A DNA stretch of 64,000 bases. It comes from Bog-473 sp963706555 (lineage in GTDB: Bacteria > Actinomycetota > Acidimicrobiia > Acidimicrobiales > RAAP-2). The DNA is taken from NCBI GenBank assembly GCA_963706555.1, contig OY970164.1:4898001-4962000 (forward strand), given 5' to 3'. Under the pieces are notes generated by a model. The model was not told where the DNA came from. It saw nothing but the letters and a program-made list of their open reading frames with translations, and ran no database searches. How positions within the stretch are numbered: the stretch's first letter is position 1; each line of letters opens with the position of its first letter. The position numbers were made by a program, and so were the translations under genes. Positions 43,189-51,432 of this stretch are shown one piece after another.

Positions 43189-44099
43189 CAGAAGTACCCC
43201 TCTTGCTTCTTCTTCTCCATCGAGCCGCTGGAGTCGTGGTCGATCATGCGACCCTGTCTCTCTGAGCTCGTGGTAAGGAGCATCTCTTGGATGACCTCCG
43301 TGAGGTCGGACGCGAAACTCTCGACCGCTCCCGTCAGTGGGTAGCAGCCGAGCGTACGGAACCGCACGCTGCGCTTTTGGGGAACCTCACCGGGATGGAG
43401 CGGCATGCGCTCGTCATCAACCATGACGAGCACCGCGTCGCGCTCCACGACTGGTCGGGGGGCGGCCAGATAGAGGGGCACGATCGGTATATTTTCCCGA
43501 TGGATGTACTGCCACACATCCAGTTCGGTCCAGTTTGACAGTGGAAAGACACGGATGCTTTCGCCTGGCTGTTTGCGAGTGTTGAAGAGATGCCACAACT
43601 CGGGGCGCTGTTTTTTTGGGTCCCAACGGTGTCGAGTGGATCGGATTGAAAATATCCGCTCCTTCGCCCGAGACTTTTCCTCGTCCCTTCGGGCGCCACC
43701 GAACGCAAGGTCGAACTGGTACTGATCGAGCGCTTGCTTGAGTCCTTCGGTTTTCCACATGTCCGTGTGCATCTGCGACCCATGTTCAAAAGGGTTGATG
43801 CCGCGCTCAACGCACTCGGGATTCTGGAAGACGAGTAAGTCAAGGCCTAGATCCTTGACGATCCGATCTCGGAACTCGTACATCTGCTTGAATTTCCAAG
43901 TGGTGTCGACGTGGAGCAGGGGAAAGGGCGGCTTCGAGGGGTAGAATGCCTTTATTGCTAGGTGAAGCATGACAGAGCTGTCCTTACCGACCGAATAGAG
44001 CATTACCGGGCGTTCGCTCTCAACCACTGCCTCACGGAAGATCTGGATGCTTTCAGACTCCAGTCGTTGCAAGTGGGTTAGCTTCGTCGTTGTCAACAT
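43188..44099 (-). CDS. cysD: Sulfate adenylyltransferase small subunit
   Basis: The 303-residue PP-loop enzyme adenylates sulfate with CysN. The signature 'RPVMLYSVGKDSSVMLHLAI' contains the PP-loop variant, followed by 'FPLLHVDTTWKFKQMYEFRD', 'FGGARRDEEKSRAKERIFSI' and 'FPLSNWTELDVWQYIHRENI'. It ends 'HDSSGSMEKKKQEGYF', typical of CysD C-termini. It precedes cysNC by a TGATG overlap and lies 37 bp after the alcohol dehydrogenase gene. Confidence 0.96.
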   Translation of the reverse strand: MLTTTKLTHLQRLESESIQIFREAVVESERPVMLYSVGKDSSVMLHLAIKAFYPSKPPFPLLHVDTTWKFKQMYEFRDRIVKDLGLDLLVFQNPECVERGINPFEHGSQMHTDMWKTEGLKQALDQYQFDLAFGGARRDEEKSRAKERIFSIRSTRHRWDPKKQRPELWHLFNTRKQPGESIRVFPLSNWTELDVWQYIHRENIPIVPLYLAAPRPVVERDAVLVMVDDERMPLHPGEVPQKRSVRFRTLGCYPLTGAVESFASDLTEVIQEMLLTTSSERQGRMIDHDSSGSMEKKKQEGYF

Positions 44100-44136
44100 G
44101 GCTTCTCTCCGTTCCGCCGAGATCCACCCACACCGC

Positions 44137-45171
44137 TCACGAGAGTCGCAGGGCCACGCGAATGGCGTCTTTCCCCGGAGTCGACCGGGTCAGGATCGAA
44201 AATGCATCTTCAAAGCGCTCTAGCGGGAAGGTCTCACCCAGGAGATCTGCAGTGGGAATCTGGCCGTCATTGATCAGAGCCACTGCTCCTTCAGTGTCAA
44301 GGCCGGCACCAGGATGCAGCGTGATACGCCGCGTTGGAATCCAGTCGCTGTGAAATCCCTCGAGAGGGGTGTCCTTCATCCCTGCCACCACGACGTGACC
44401 GCCCTTGCGGACAAGGTCCATTGCAAGGTTGACGGTGATCGGATTACCAGACGCCGCATCGATCACCACGTTGGCCATGGCACCGCCGGTGATCTCGGCT
44501 ACCGCTTCAACTGGATTGACTGAATCGACGTCGATGGCGTGATCGGCGCCGACCTTGAGGGCGGCGTCCAATCGAAACCGGTCCCACGAAGTGCCCGTGA
44601 TGATCACTGTTGCCGCTCCAGCCGCCCGCGCTGCGACGATCGAAGCCATTCCCATGTGACCGGGACCCTCCACCACGACGATGTCGTCCTTTTGAACGGG
44701 CGCCACCCAGGTGATGGTGCAACTCAGCGATTCGAAGAACGTGAGCTCTTCGGCCGTCACGTCGTCTCGCAACCGGTACACCGACGACCCGGGAAGAAGC
44801 TCGAGATGTTCCGCAAATCCACCGTACAGCCCGGATCCCTCGTTGACTGAAAAGTCATGTCCATAGATTCGGTACCCATCCGGAGTGATAAGAAGTTCCC
44901 GCACGGCCACCCGGTCCCCTTCACGAACCCCCCAGTCCCGTTCAGCTTGAGAATCGATCTTCTCTATGCGCCCGACAATCTCGTGTCCAGCGATAGACGG
45001 GAACGCTCCACCCCACGACGTGTGGACGTGGCCACGAAAGTGGTCGACGTCGCTGTGGCACAGCCCCGTTGCTTCAACTCGTAGGATCGCTCCGCCGGGC
45101 TGGGGATCGGGCACGGGGAGATCGCGCATCTCCCAGGTCTCGTCACCATTGAAGACGATGGCACGACTCAT
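44137..45171 (-). CDS. Zinc-dependent alcohol dehydrogenase (MDR superfamily)
   Basis: The 344-residue MDR enzyme has the catalytic zinc cysteine in 'VEATGLCHSDVDHFRGHVHT', the second ligand in 'SIAGHEIVGRI', a Rossmann segment 'DIVVVEGPGHMGMASIVAAR' and 'VIITGTSWDRFRLDAALKVG'. The structural-zinc cysteine cluster is absent, which is seen in several MDR subfamilies. It starts at 45171 in an ATGA overlap with the isomerase gene. It probably oxidises or reduces the intermediate handled by this operon. Confidence 0.9.
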   Translation of the reverse strand: MSRAIVFNGDETWEMRDLPVPDPQPGGAILRVEATGLCHSDVDHFRGHVHTSWGGAFPSIAGHEIVGRIEKIDSQAERDWGVREGDRVAVRELLITPDGYRIYGHDFSVNEGSGLYGGFAEHLELLPGSSVYRLRDDVTAEELTFFESLSCTITWVAPVQKDDIVVVEGPGHMGMASIVAARAAGAATVIITGTSWDRFRLDAALKVGADHAIDVDSVNPVEAVAEITGGAMANVVIDAASGNPITVNLAMDLVRKGGHVVVAGMKDTPLEGFHSDWIPTRRITLHPGAGLDTEGAVALINDGQIPTADLLGETFPLERFEDAFSILTRSTPGKDAIRVALRLS

Positions 45172-45974
45172 AGGAGTACCTCCTCTAGCAGGGCGGTCGC
45201 CCACTCGACGGCACGCCTCAGTGCCGAACCATGGCCTTCGGCCTCTATCCGAGGGCCCACCTGTTCAATTTCAAAGGAGCCGGCATACCCCGATTCCAGG
45301 GCGGCCTCGATAAATCCCCTGATCGCCAAGTCCCCATCGCCCGGGACGGCTCGGCCCCCCGGCGAAGGGTGTTGAGGGGTACCAAAGAACGCGTCGGCGA
45401 ACTGGACCGCGACGATGCGCGAGCCCGCATAGCGCACGGTCTTTTCGTAGTCACGCTCCATCCAACAGTTCCCAAGGTCGGCAATGACACCGATCCCGGC
45501 ACACTCCGCTACCTCTAAACCATCGCGCAGGGTGTGGACGAAGGACTGGTCGGTGCGCAACGAGGGCTCAATAGCGAGTTGCACTCCCCGCCCTTCCGCC
45601 ACGGGAAGACAAGGAGCTAGAGCCGCCGCCAAGCTGGCGGTCAATTCATCGAACGATCGGCCATCTCGGCGTCCGGGGGTGATGTAGACACAGGCACCGA
45701 TCTCAGCAGCCAAGTCGATCGCGCTGGCTAAATCGTTTTGGGTCTCTTCCCACGTGGCGGGGGAGGCAAGGTCGAAGTTCTTTGCGATAACCGTGGTGCC
45801 CTTCAATGACCGTTCGGCGAGTGCATTCACTGCAGCTTCTCGCCCGAACTCGTCCACCTTCGCCGTGATCAGTCCCACGCCATGTACGCCGAGTTCATCC
45901 CAAATGGTGAGCTCGTCGGCCAGCAGCCACGGGTAGGTGCACATCTCACTGACGGCGAGTCTCGGATGCGTCAC
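45168..45974 (-). CDS. Sugar-phosphate isomerase/epimerase-like TIM-barrel protein
   Basis: The 268-residue protein belongs to the xylose-isomerase-like barrel group, with 'LAVSEMCTYPWLLADELTIW', 'EIGACVYITPGRRDGRSFDE', the metal Glu in 'GVQLAIEPSLRTDQSFVHTL', the Asp in 'IGVIADLGNCWMERDYEKTV' and 'VAVQFADAFFGTPQHPSPGG' (E/D/H ligands). The final 'GSFEIEQVGPRIEA' supplies the last Glu. The substrate is unknown. It is coupled on both sides by ATGA overlaps. Confidence 0.85.
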   Translation of the reverse strand: MTHPRLAVSEMCTYPWLLADELTIWDELGVHGVGLITAKVDEFGREAAVNALAERSLKGTTVIAKNFDLASPATWEETQNDLASAIDLAAEIGACVYITPGRRDGRSFDELTASLAAALAPCLPVAEGRGVQLAIEPSLRTDQSFVHTLRDGLEVAECAGIGVIADLGNCWMERDYEKTVRYAGSRIVAVQFADAFFGTPQHPSPGGRAVPGDGDLAIRGFIEAALESGYAGSFEIEQVGPRIEAEGHGSALRRAVEWATALLEEVLL

Positions 45975-47197
45975 GCCAACCCGGCTTGGGTCTCGTTGAT
46001 CTCAGCCTCGAGCCAGCGTACTTCGCTGAAGTTTTCGCGCCCACTCTGCTCCAGCAGGAGCATGAGTGCGCCGAGCTTTACTTCAAGGGCGGCTGAGTTC
46101 GCGTGGTCTTGATCCAACACCATATCTGTAAAGTGCAGGGCCTCCAAGGGCCGACTGTGGTCGAGGTGGTCCCGGGCGTGCAGAGTCAGCACGTCAAGGC
46201 CGCCAACCAGATCAATGAGCTCCCGCCACATTGCCGAGAATGGCACGTGGTAAAGCTCGGTGGTCGACTTGAACTGGAACCACCCAAGATGCTCCTCCCA
46301 GACCGCGCGCACTATCCAGGGCACCTTGCCGTGACCTTGGGGAATGGCCAGTTCCGGAGGCAGAGTGATCTGCTCCATCAGCTCCCAGAGACTCACTCCA
46401 GCATTCATGCCCTCAATCGTCTGCGTCCGCAGGTATTCTGTTGCGTCCCGGATCCTGCTCAGAGCTGAACGGATTTCAACGGCTCCGCGGATTGGCTCCC
46501 CGTGCCCGGTAACCAGTACTTCTGCATCGAGCCCGATGACGCGGTCCACCGCATGGATATAGGCGATGGCGCTCCGGTACTTGTCGCCACGAAGTGTGTA
46601 GAGATTCGGTATATGGCCGAAGAGCGGACCCATCAGATTCCCGGTGAAAACGGTCCGCTCCTTCGGAAGCCAGACGACCAGGGAATCTGTGGTCTCACCC
46701 CCCGGAGTCGCGAGCAACTCGAAGTCACGTTCGCCGAGGGAAAACCGGTGCGCGTCGAGGAACGTGGTAGAGACTACGGGTTCAGGCGGTTGATAGGATC
46801 GGTCTACCCCGGTGATGTCGCGACTCCATAGCTTGGCTGTCCGACGGGTGAAAGCAGGCTGAAGCCTGCTCCAATACTCGCGAACGTCGGCATGATTGGC
46901 TTGCGCAATGGTCTCGACATCGGACCCACCGAATGCAGACCATCCCCCGACATGATCGCTGTGACCCTGCGTGAAGACAATGACCCTCAGAGAGCCCGAA
47001 CTCACGCCGGCGAATCTCCGTTTGGTCTCATCGGCCTCGAAGTACATGCCGGTGTTGATCTGCACGTCTCCGTCGTCGGTGACGATGCGGTATGCGTTCG
47101 AGATCCCTCTCGACATGAAAATACCTTCGGCAATTTCGATCGCTTCCTGGCGACCTTCACCTTCCTTGACTATGAGTGCGTTGAGGGGCTGCTTCAT
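45971..47197 (-). CDS. Alkylsulfatase-like MBL-fold protein
   Basis: The 408-residue protein has an N-terminal MBL domain ('EIAEGIFMSRGISNAYRIVT', 'VIVFTQGHSDHVGGWSAFGG', 'ETIAQANHADVREYWSRLQP') and a C-terminal alpha-helical part with 'PFSAMWRELIDLVGGLDVLT' resembling the dimerisation region of SdsA1-type alkylsulfatases. The metal motif is TQGHSDH, where family members usually have THxHxDH. The first His is replaced by Gln, so metal binding may differ. It overlaps the sulfotransferase gene by ATGA, which suggests work on the same sulfate ester. Confidence 0.8.
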   Translation of the reverse strand: MKQPLNALIVKEGEGRQEAIEIAEGIFMSRGISNAYRIVTDDGDVQINTGMYFEADETKRRFAGVSSGSLRVIVFTQGHSDHVGGWSAFGGSDVETIAQANHADVREYWSRLQPAFTRRTAKLWSRDITGVDRSYQPPEPVVSTTFLDAHRFSLGERDFELLATPGGETTDSLVVWLPKERTVFTGNLMGPLFGHIPNLYTLRGDKYRSAIAYIHAVDRVIGLDAEVLVTGHGEPIRGAVEIRSALSRIRDATEYLRTQTIEGMNAGVSLWELMEQITLPPELAIPQGHGKVPWIVRAVWEEHLGWFQFKSTTELYHVPFSAMWRELIDLVGGLDVLTLHARDHLDHSRPLEALHFTDMVLDQDHANSAALEVKLGALMLLLEQSGRENFSEVRWLEAEINETQAGLA

Positions 47198-48465
47198 CCG
47201 GTCCCTTCCTTGCGAAGTTCGGGACGGATGCCGAACTCTTCGATATAGAAACCAAATCGCTCCCGAAGCTCTTCGGCTTTAAGCCCGAAATCGCCCTCCA
47301 GGTCGTAGACCACCCGTCCGTCCTTGCCTCGGGGATGGGCGGTCATGTAGGCGTTCAGATCGGAGAGGCACGCATCGGTTACCTCGAGCCCGGCGCTCTC
47401 GAAGACGCGCGAAGCGGTCTGCACGTCATTGGCGACGATGTCGTCAAACATGACCTCGACCAATTGACTGGGGGGGACGAGGTGACGATCTCGAATGTAG
47501 GTTCGGAGCATCCGATCGATGCGGGCTACCCAGTATTCGACGTGTGACTTGATGTCGAGCACTTTTTGGCTGGATTTGAGCGCTAGGCCCCGCATGGTCA
47601 GGAGGGACTGGAGCGTAGCTACAGGATCGCGATGGATCATGACCACAGTGGCATCGGGATACACGCCGAGAAGAGGGCCGAGTTGTTCGCTGTGCTGGTT
47701 GGACTTGAGCATCCACCGCCCATCGGAGGGGAATTGAAAGGCCAACGCCTGCAACGTCGCGCGCATGTAGCGGTAGTGGGGAGTCTGATCGTGCTCGAGG
47801 TAAAAGTCCCGGAACCCCGGCACTCTCGCCAGCCATTCCCACTGGTAACTGGCGAAGTCGGGGATCTGCAATTCGTTCTCACCACACGCATGGTCCGGTG
47901 AATGTTCGTGCATGGCAGCCATGAAGGAGTTTTGACGAAGGCGCTGCCAATGCTCGTCGGCGCGCTTCCATCTCGGATCTATGCCATCAGCGTCCGTCTC
48001 GTCCCATGGGAAGGGCGCAGGCTGAGAAGCGAGGTACACCGGAAGGTGCCGCATTCTACGGTCGGCTGCGAGCAGATTCTCCAGGTGAGTGCTGCCAGAT
48101 CGTGGTAGAGCAACCACGTTGACCGGCTGGACGATGGAGACCTTTGAAGCCTCGGGATTTTCGGACCAGAAGTGCTGCAGCAGCAGTCGATTGACTGCTG
48201 CACTGACGCACTTGTTCACAAATGATTGCTTGTGCGCCTTCCAGACGTTGTCATCCGCTTCGACCTCGGCTAACAACAGTCCCAATCGATCCGTGAAGTC
48301 CATCGGGCCGAAATCACTCAACGTGCTCTGCTCTGCCGCTTCAGCCAACACGCGTTCTATGCTCATGTCGAGTGGCTTTGATTCCGCCAATTTCAATCCC
48401 TCTAGCTCGACTGCGCTTTTGCTGTCGTCCCTCATACCCTCGAATCGGAAGGTCTTTAAGGCCAT
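47194..48465 (-). CDS. PAPS-dependent sulfotransferase
   Basis: The 423-residue sulfotransferase has the 5'-phosphosulfate loop 'NVVALPRSGSTHLENLLAAD' and the 3'-phosphate motif 'VVMIHRDPVATLQSLLTMRG'. 'RWMLKSNQHSEQLGPLLGVY' precedes the second. This is the Sulfotransfer_3 type, which acts on small molecules or glycolipids. A long N-terminal helical region (residues 1-115) is typical of actinobacterial members. It overlaps the SDR gene by 10 bp, and the same operon encodes PAPS synthesis and PAP removal. Confidence 0.93.
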   Translation of the reverse strand: MALKTFRFEGMRDDSKSAVELEGLKLAESKPLDMSIERVLAEAAEQSTLSDFGPMDFTDRLGLLLAEVEADDNVWKAHKQSFVNKCVSAAVNRLLLQHFWSENPEASKVSIVQPVNVVALPRSGSTHLENLLAADRRMRHLPVYLASQPAPFPWDETDADGIDPRWKRADEHWQRLRQNSFMAAMHEHSPDHACGENELQIPDFASYQWEWLARVPGFRDFYLEHDQTPHYRYMRATLQALAFQFPSDGRWMLKSNQHSEQLGPLLGVYPDATVVMIHRDPVATLQSLLTMRGLALKSSQKVLDIKSHVEYWVARIDRMLRTYIRDRHLVPPSQLVEVMFDDIVANDVQTASRVFESAGLEVTDACLSDLNAYMTAHPRGKDGRVVYDLEGDFGLKAEELRERFGFYIEEFGIRPELRKEGTG

Positions 48466-49262
48466 GGTGGAAGCTCCGATATGTCTGACTTGCCAGCGTT
48501 CGCCATCCAGCCGCCTTCGATCATCACAACATCTCCAGTATGAAAACGGGACAGGTCACTCATGAAGTAGACGCCGATACCTTCGAAATCATCGGGTGTA
48601 CCCATTCGTCCCATCGGGTTGTAGCGCCGGATGCGGTCCATGATCGGGTGGTCATCGGGGATTTGCACGGTCTCGCTGACGGTGTGCCCGGGACAGACGA
48701 CGTTGCAGCGGATGCCATAGCGACCTGCCTCCACTGCGATCCCCCGGGACATGGCCACCATCGCGCCCTTCGACGCGTTGTAGTGCTGCATCCCGGGACT
48801 CCCCGTGAGAGCAGACAGGCTCGCGCAAAACAACAGAGAGCCACCTGGTTCCCCCACGTCGTACTGGCGCTTCATCTGACGGGCGCCCTCCCGGACGGTC
48901 AGGTAGGCGCCGTGCTGATTGATCGCCAACAAGCTGTGCCAGGCCTCGGTGGTCATGTCGAGGAAGCTCCGCTCGTTCCGCATGATTCCAGCATTTGCGA
49001 TGACGCCGTCTAGCCTCCCAAGTTCTTCGACGGCTTCTGCCATGGCCGTGGTCACTCGGGTTTCGTCGCTGACATTCACTTCTTGAGTCAGCACGCGACC
49101 GCCGAACTCGAGGAGGGTTTTTGCCGCCTCCGCGTTCTGCTCGGCTCGGCGGCCCCAGACAACGACATCTCCACCGGCTCGAGCGATGCCCCGAGCAAAG
49201 CCAAGGCCGATGCCGGCGTTACCGCCCGTCACGAGCACGACCTTCCCCCGCAAATTGAACAT
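48456..49262 (-). CDS. Short-chain dehydrogenase/reductase
   Basis: The 268-residue SDR has the cofactor loop 'VVLVTGGNAGIGLGFARGIA', 'RLDGVIANAGIMRNERSFLD', and the catalytic YNASK in 'GSPGMQHYNASKGAMVAMSR'. The C-terminus 'HTGDVVMIEGGWMANAGKSD' is classical. It is the first gene of the sulfation operon. Its ATG lies only 3-6 bases after the shared promoter motif, so the transcript may be leaderless. Confidence 0.93.
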   Translation of the reverse strand: MFNLRGKVVLVTGGNAGIGLGFARGIARAGGDVVVWGRRAEQNAEAAKTLLEFGGRVLTQEVNVSDETRVTTAMAEAVEELGRLDGVIANAGIMRNERSFLDMTTEAWHSLLAINQHGAYLTVREGARQMKRQYDVGEPGGSLLFCASLSALTGSPGMQHYNASKGAMVAMSRGIAVEAGRYGIRCNVVCPGHTVSETVQIPDDHPIMDRIRRYNPMGRMGTPDDFEGIGVYFMSDLSRFHTGDVVMIEGGWMANAGKSDISELPPWP

Positions 49263-49265
49263 AGA

Positions 49266-49298
49266 ATATTGTTATAACAAAATAAATGTTGTGTCAAG
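49266..49298 (-). promoter_or_regulatory. Promoter/operator motif heading the sulfation operon
   Basis: A perfect 12-bp palindrome TTGTTATAACAA (49269-49280) overlaps a likely -10, with a -35 of TTGACA on the minus strand at 49292-49297 and a 15-bp spacer. The flank TTGTGTCAAG completes the motif. The same arrangement recurs at 56115-56147. It lies directly before the SDR start codon. Confidence 0.7.
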
Positions 49299-49326
49299 AC
49301 CCTTTTGGCCCTCTTCATTTCCATGC

Positions 49327-50150
49327 TCAATCGGTTGAAGCAGTTAACGCAGCGAGAGACTGACGTGCCAGGGCAACGAGGTTGGTCGGCTCCGGTGCCC
49401 CGCTGCCGTCGGCAACGTCCATGGCGATTCCGATGTCTTTTTGCAAAAGGGGCGCTGCGCTTCTGAGTCCCGCCAGGTCGAAACCCGACGCCGCGAGAAT
49501 GCCTGCGGCCCGACTTCCTCCGCTGCCGTAGGCCAAAACCTGAGCCACCGCACTGCGGTCCATGCCGAGAGCATCGACGAACGAGAAGGTCTCGAGGGCG
49601 AGTGGACCTGGGCAGTGAACACAAGATTGTTGAGCAGCTTCACCATCTGGCCGCTACCCAGCGGACCAAGATGGACGATCGGATTGCCGAACGTTTCGAG
49701 GACCGGGCGGCACCGAGCTACGTCGGCGTCGTTGCCACCGACCATGACCAACAGCGAGCCTTCGGCTGCAGCGCCCCCGCCACCGCTCACCGGTGCATCG
49801 ACAAGAGCAATCTGGAAATTGGCGGCCTGATCGGCCAGACGCCGACACGTCTCGGGATGGATGGTCGAGTGGATAACTACGACACCGCCTGGCGACATCC
49901 CGGAAAGGACGCCATCGTCCCGCACGAGGACATCCTCGACGTCGGCGTCGGCCACGACACACAAACCGACCACGTCGCTGGCGGCTCCAAGTTGTGCGGG
50001 CGAGGCTACGACTGAGGTATCGGTGTTCGCGAAAGACTCCAGCGACTCTGGTCGCCTGGCCCAAAGCGTGAGTGGAAAGCCGCTCTCGACCACGCGTCGA
50101 GCCATTGGCCTACCCTGACTGCCGAGTCCGATAAACCCTACTCTGGTCAT
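49327..50150 (-). pseudogene. 3-Hydroxyisobutyrate-dehydrogenase-like enzyme with a one-base frameshift
   Basis: The N-terminal Rossmann part 'MTRVGFIGLGSQGRPMARRV', 'IALVDAPVSGGGGAAAEGSL' and the catalytic lysine loop 'GSGQMVKLLNNLVFTAQVHS' are in one frame. After about 49598-49604 the homologous reading moves to the -1 frame: 'ALETFSFVDALGMDRSAVAQ', then 'GILAASGFDLAGLRSAAPLL' and 'DIGIAMDVADGSGAPEPTNL' to the stop at 49327. One base appears lost. The family oxidises beta-hydroxy acids with NAD(P). Confidence 0.85.
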
Positions 50151-50320
50151 CGGCTATCTCCCTCCACTCGTCACCATGCATGTTCCCGCTCCCGTAGGGC
50201 AATACTCGTCACATGCCCGAACGTGTGGTCGGACGGGCCAGAGCGAAGTCCCGACCACATGAACTCAAACCACAGGACATCACCAAACCACCAAAGAAGC
50301 CCACTCGTCGAACGAACCCG

Positions 50321-51088
50321 TCACGTGTTGCGTCCACCGTTGACCCCCAATACCTGCCCCGTGATGTAGCTCGCCTCCTCTCGCACCAAGAACGCGCACA
50401 TGGCAGCGATGTCCTCGGGGCGGCCAGCCCGTCGCACCGGGGTCTGCCCTGCAATCTGTTCGATGCTTACCCCTCCGAAGCGACGTGGGTTCTCCGCCGC
50501 GGCGCGCAACATGGGTGTGTCGATAAATCCAGGGGGGATGGTGTTGACGGTGATCCCTTTGGGCCGAAATTCGAGGGCGAGGCCTTTGGTGAGCCCGATC
50601 ACCCCGGCCTTGGCCGATACATACGGAGCCATATACGCCGTGCCGCCTTGGGCGCTCGATGAGCTGATGTTGACGATCCGGCCCCAGCCCGCATCGAGCA
50701 TGTGCGGGATGACAGCTTGGCAGCACTGGAAGGTACCGGTGAGGTTGAGCTCGAGGATCCGGCGCCACTCATCGATATGGATCTTGAGAAAGGACCCGAA
50801 GTAATCCAGTCCGGCGTTGTTGACGAGGATTGTGGGAGAGCCGAGACGGTCGCGTACCTCCTGCACGGCAGCATCGAGCCTGGTTCGATCGGTCACGTCG
50901 ACGCTGAGTGCGATGGCCCTTCCACCCGCCGCTGCGATCTTGCTCGCCGCCTCGTTTCCGGCATCGTCGTTGCGATCGAACACAGCTACGGTGATGCCCT
51001 CGGCCGCGAGGCGCTCGGAGATCGCCAGTCCAATGCCGGACGCGCCGCCGGTTACGATCGCAGTCCGGTTTGTTGTTATCTCACTCAC
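50321..51088 (-). CDS. Short-chain dehydrogenase (FabG/BadH-like)
   Basis: The 255-residue SDR has 'AIVTGGASGIGLAISERLAA', 'PTILVNNAGLDYFGSFLKIH', 'GRIVNISSSSAQGGTAYMAP' with the Y-x-x-x-K in 'APYVSAKAGVIGLTKGLALE', and the C-terminus 'EEASYITGQVLGVNGGRNT'. It is close to BadH-type 2-hydroxycyclohexanecarboxyl-CoA dehydrogenases, though FabG-like enzymes cannot be excluded. It lies nine bases after the small Rieske partner. Confidence 0.92.
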   Translation of the reverse strand: MSEITTNRTAIVTGGASGIGLAISERLAAEGITVAVFDRNDDAGNEAASKIAAAGGRAIALSVDVTDRTRLDAAVQEVRDRLGSPTILVNNAGLDYFGSFLKIHIDEWRRILELNLTGTFQCCQAVIPHMLDAGWGRIVNISSSSAQGGTAYMAPYVSAKAGVIGLTKGLALEFRPKGITVNTIPPGFIDTPMLRAAAENPRRFGGVSIEQIAGQTPVRRAGRPEDIAAMCAFLVREEASYITGQVLGVNGGRNT

Positions 51089-51097
51089 GTGTCACCT

Positions 51098-51427
51098 TCA
51101 AATGGCGGGTTCTATGACGACGTCGAGGGTGGAGGCGCCGCTGTCGGGCACTCGCGCTTGATGCCAAGCCTCGACCGGAAACGAAATGTTGATGAGCGAG
51201 TAGCAAAGCCGCAGGAGCCGTGTGGCGGCATCGGGCAGAGCGTCGAGAGGCAACTGCTCGAGGTACACTGCGGCGTCTTCGAGGCGTGGCAGGGCGACGT
51301 CGTAGAACGCTTGCAGCTCGGCCATGGTGCTCGCCAGCCGTTTCGCATAGCGCTCCTGCTCGGTCGGGAGCGCCCAGGCCGCGAACGGCTCCAGGTCTGC
51401 AAACTGCGGTGGTAGCTGATCGGCCAT
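51098..51427 (-). CDS. Small conserved protein accompanying the Rieske oxygenase
   Basis: The 109-residue protein reads 'QLPPQFADLEPFAAWALPTE', 'STMAELQAFYDVALPRLEDA' and 'SLINISFPVEAWHQARVPDS'. I know similar short proteins only as neighbours of Rieske oxygenases in actinobacteria. It lies five bases after the Rieske gene. A structural or regulatory partner is plausible, but function is unknown. Confidence 0.7.
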   Translation of the reverse strand: MADQLPPQFADLEPFAAWALPTEQERYAKRLASTMAELQAFYDVALPRLEDAAVYLEQLPLDALPDAATRLLRLCYSLINISFPVEAWHQARVPDSGASTLDVVIEPAI

Positions 51428-51432
51428 TGTCT

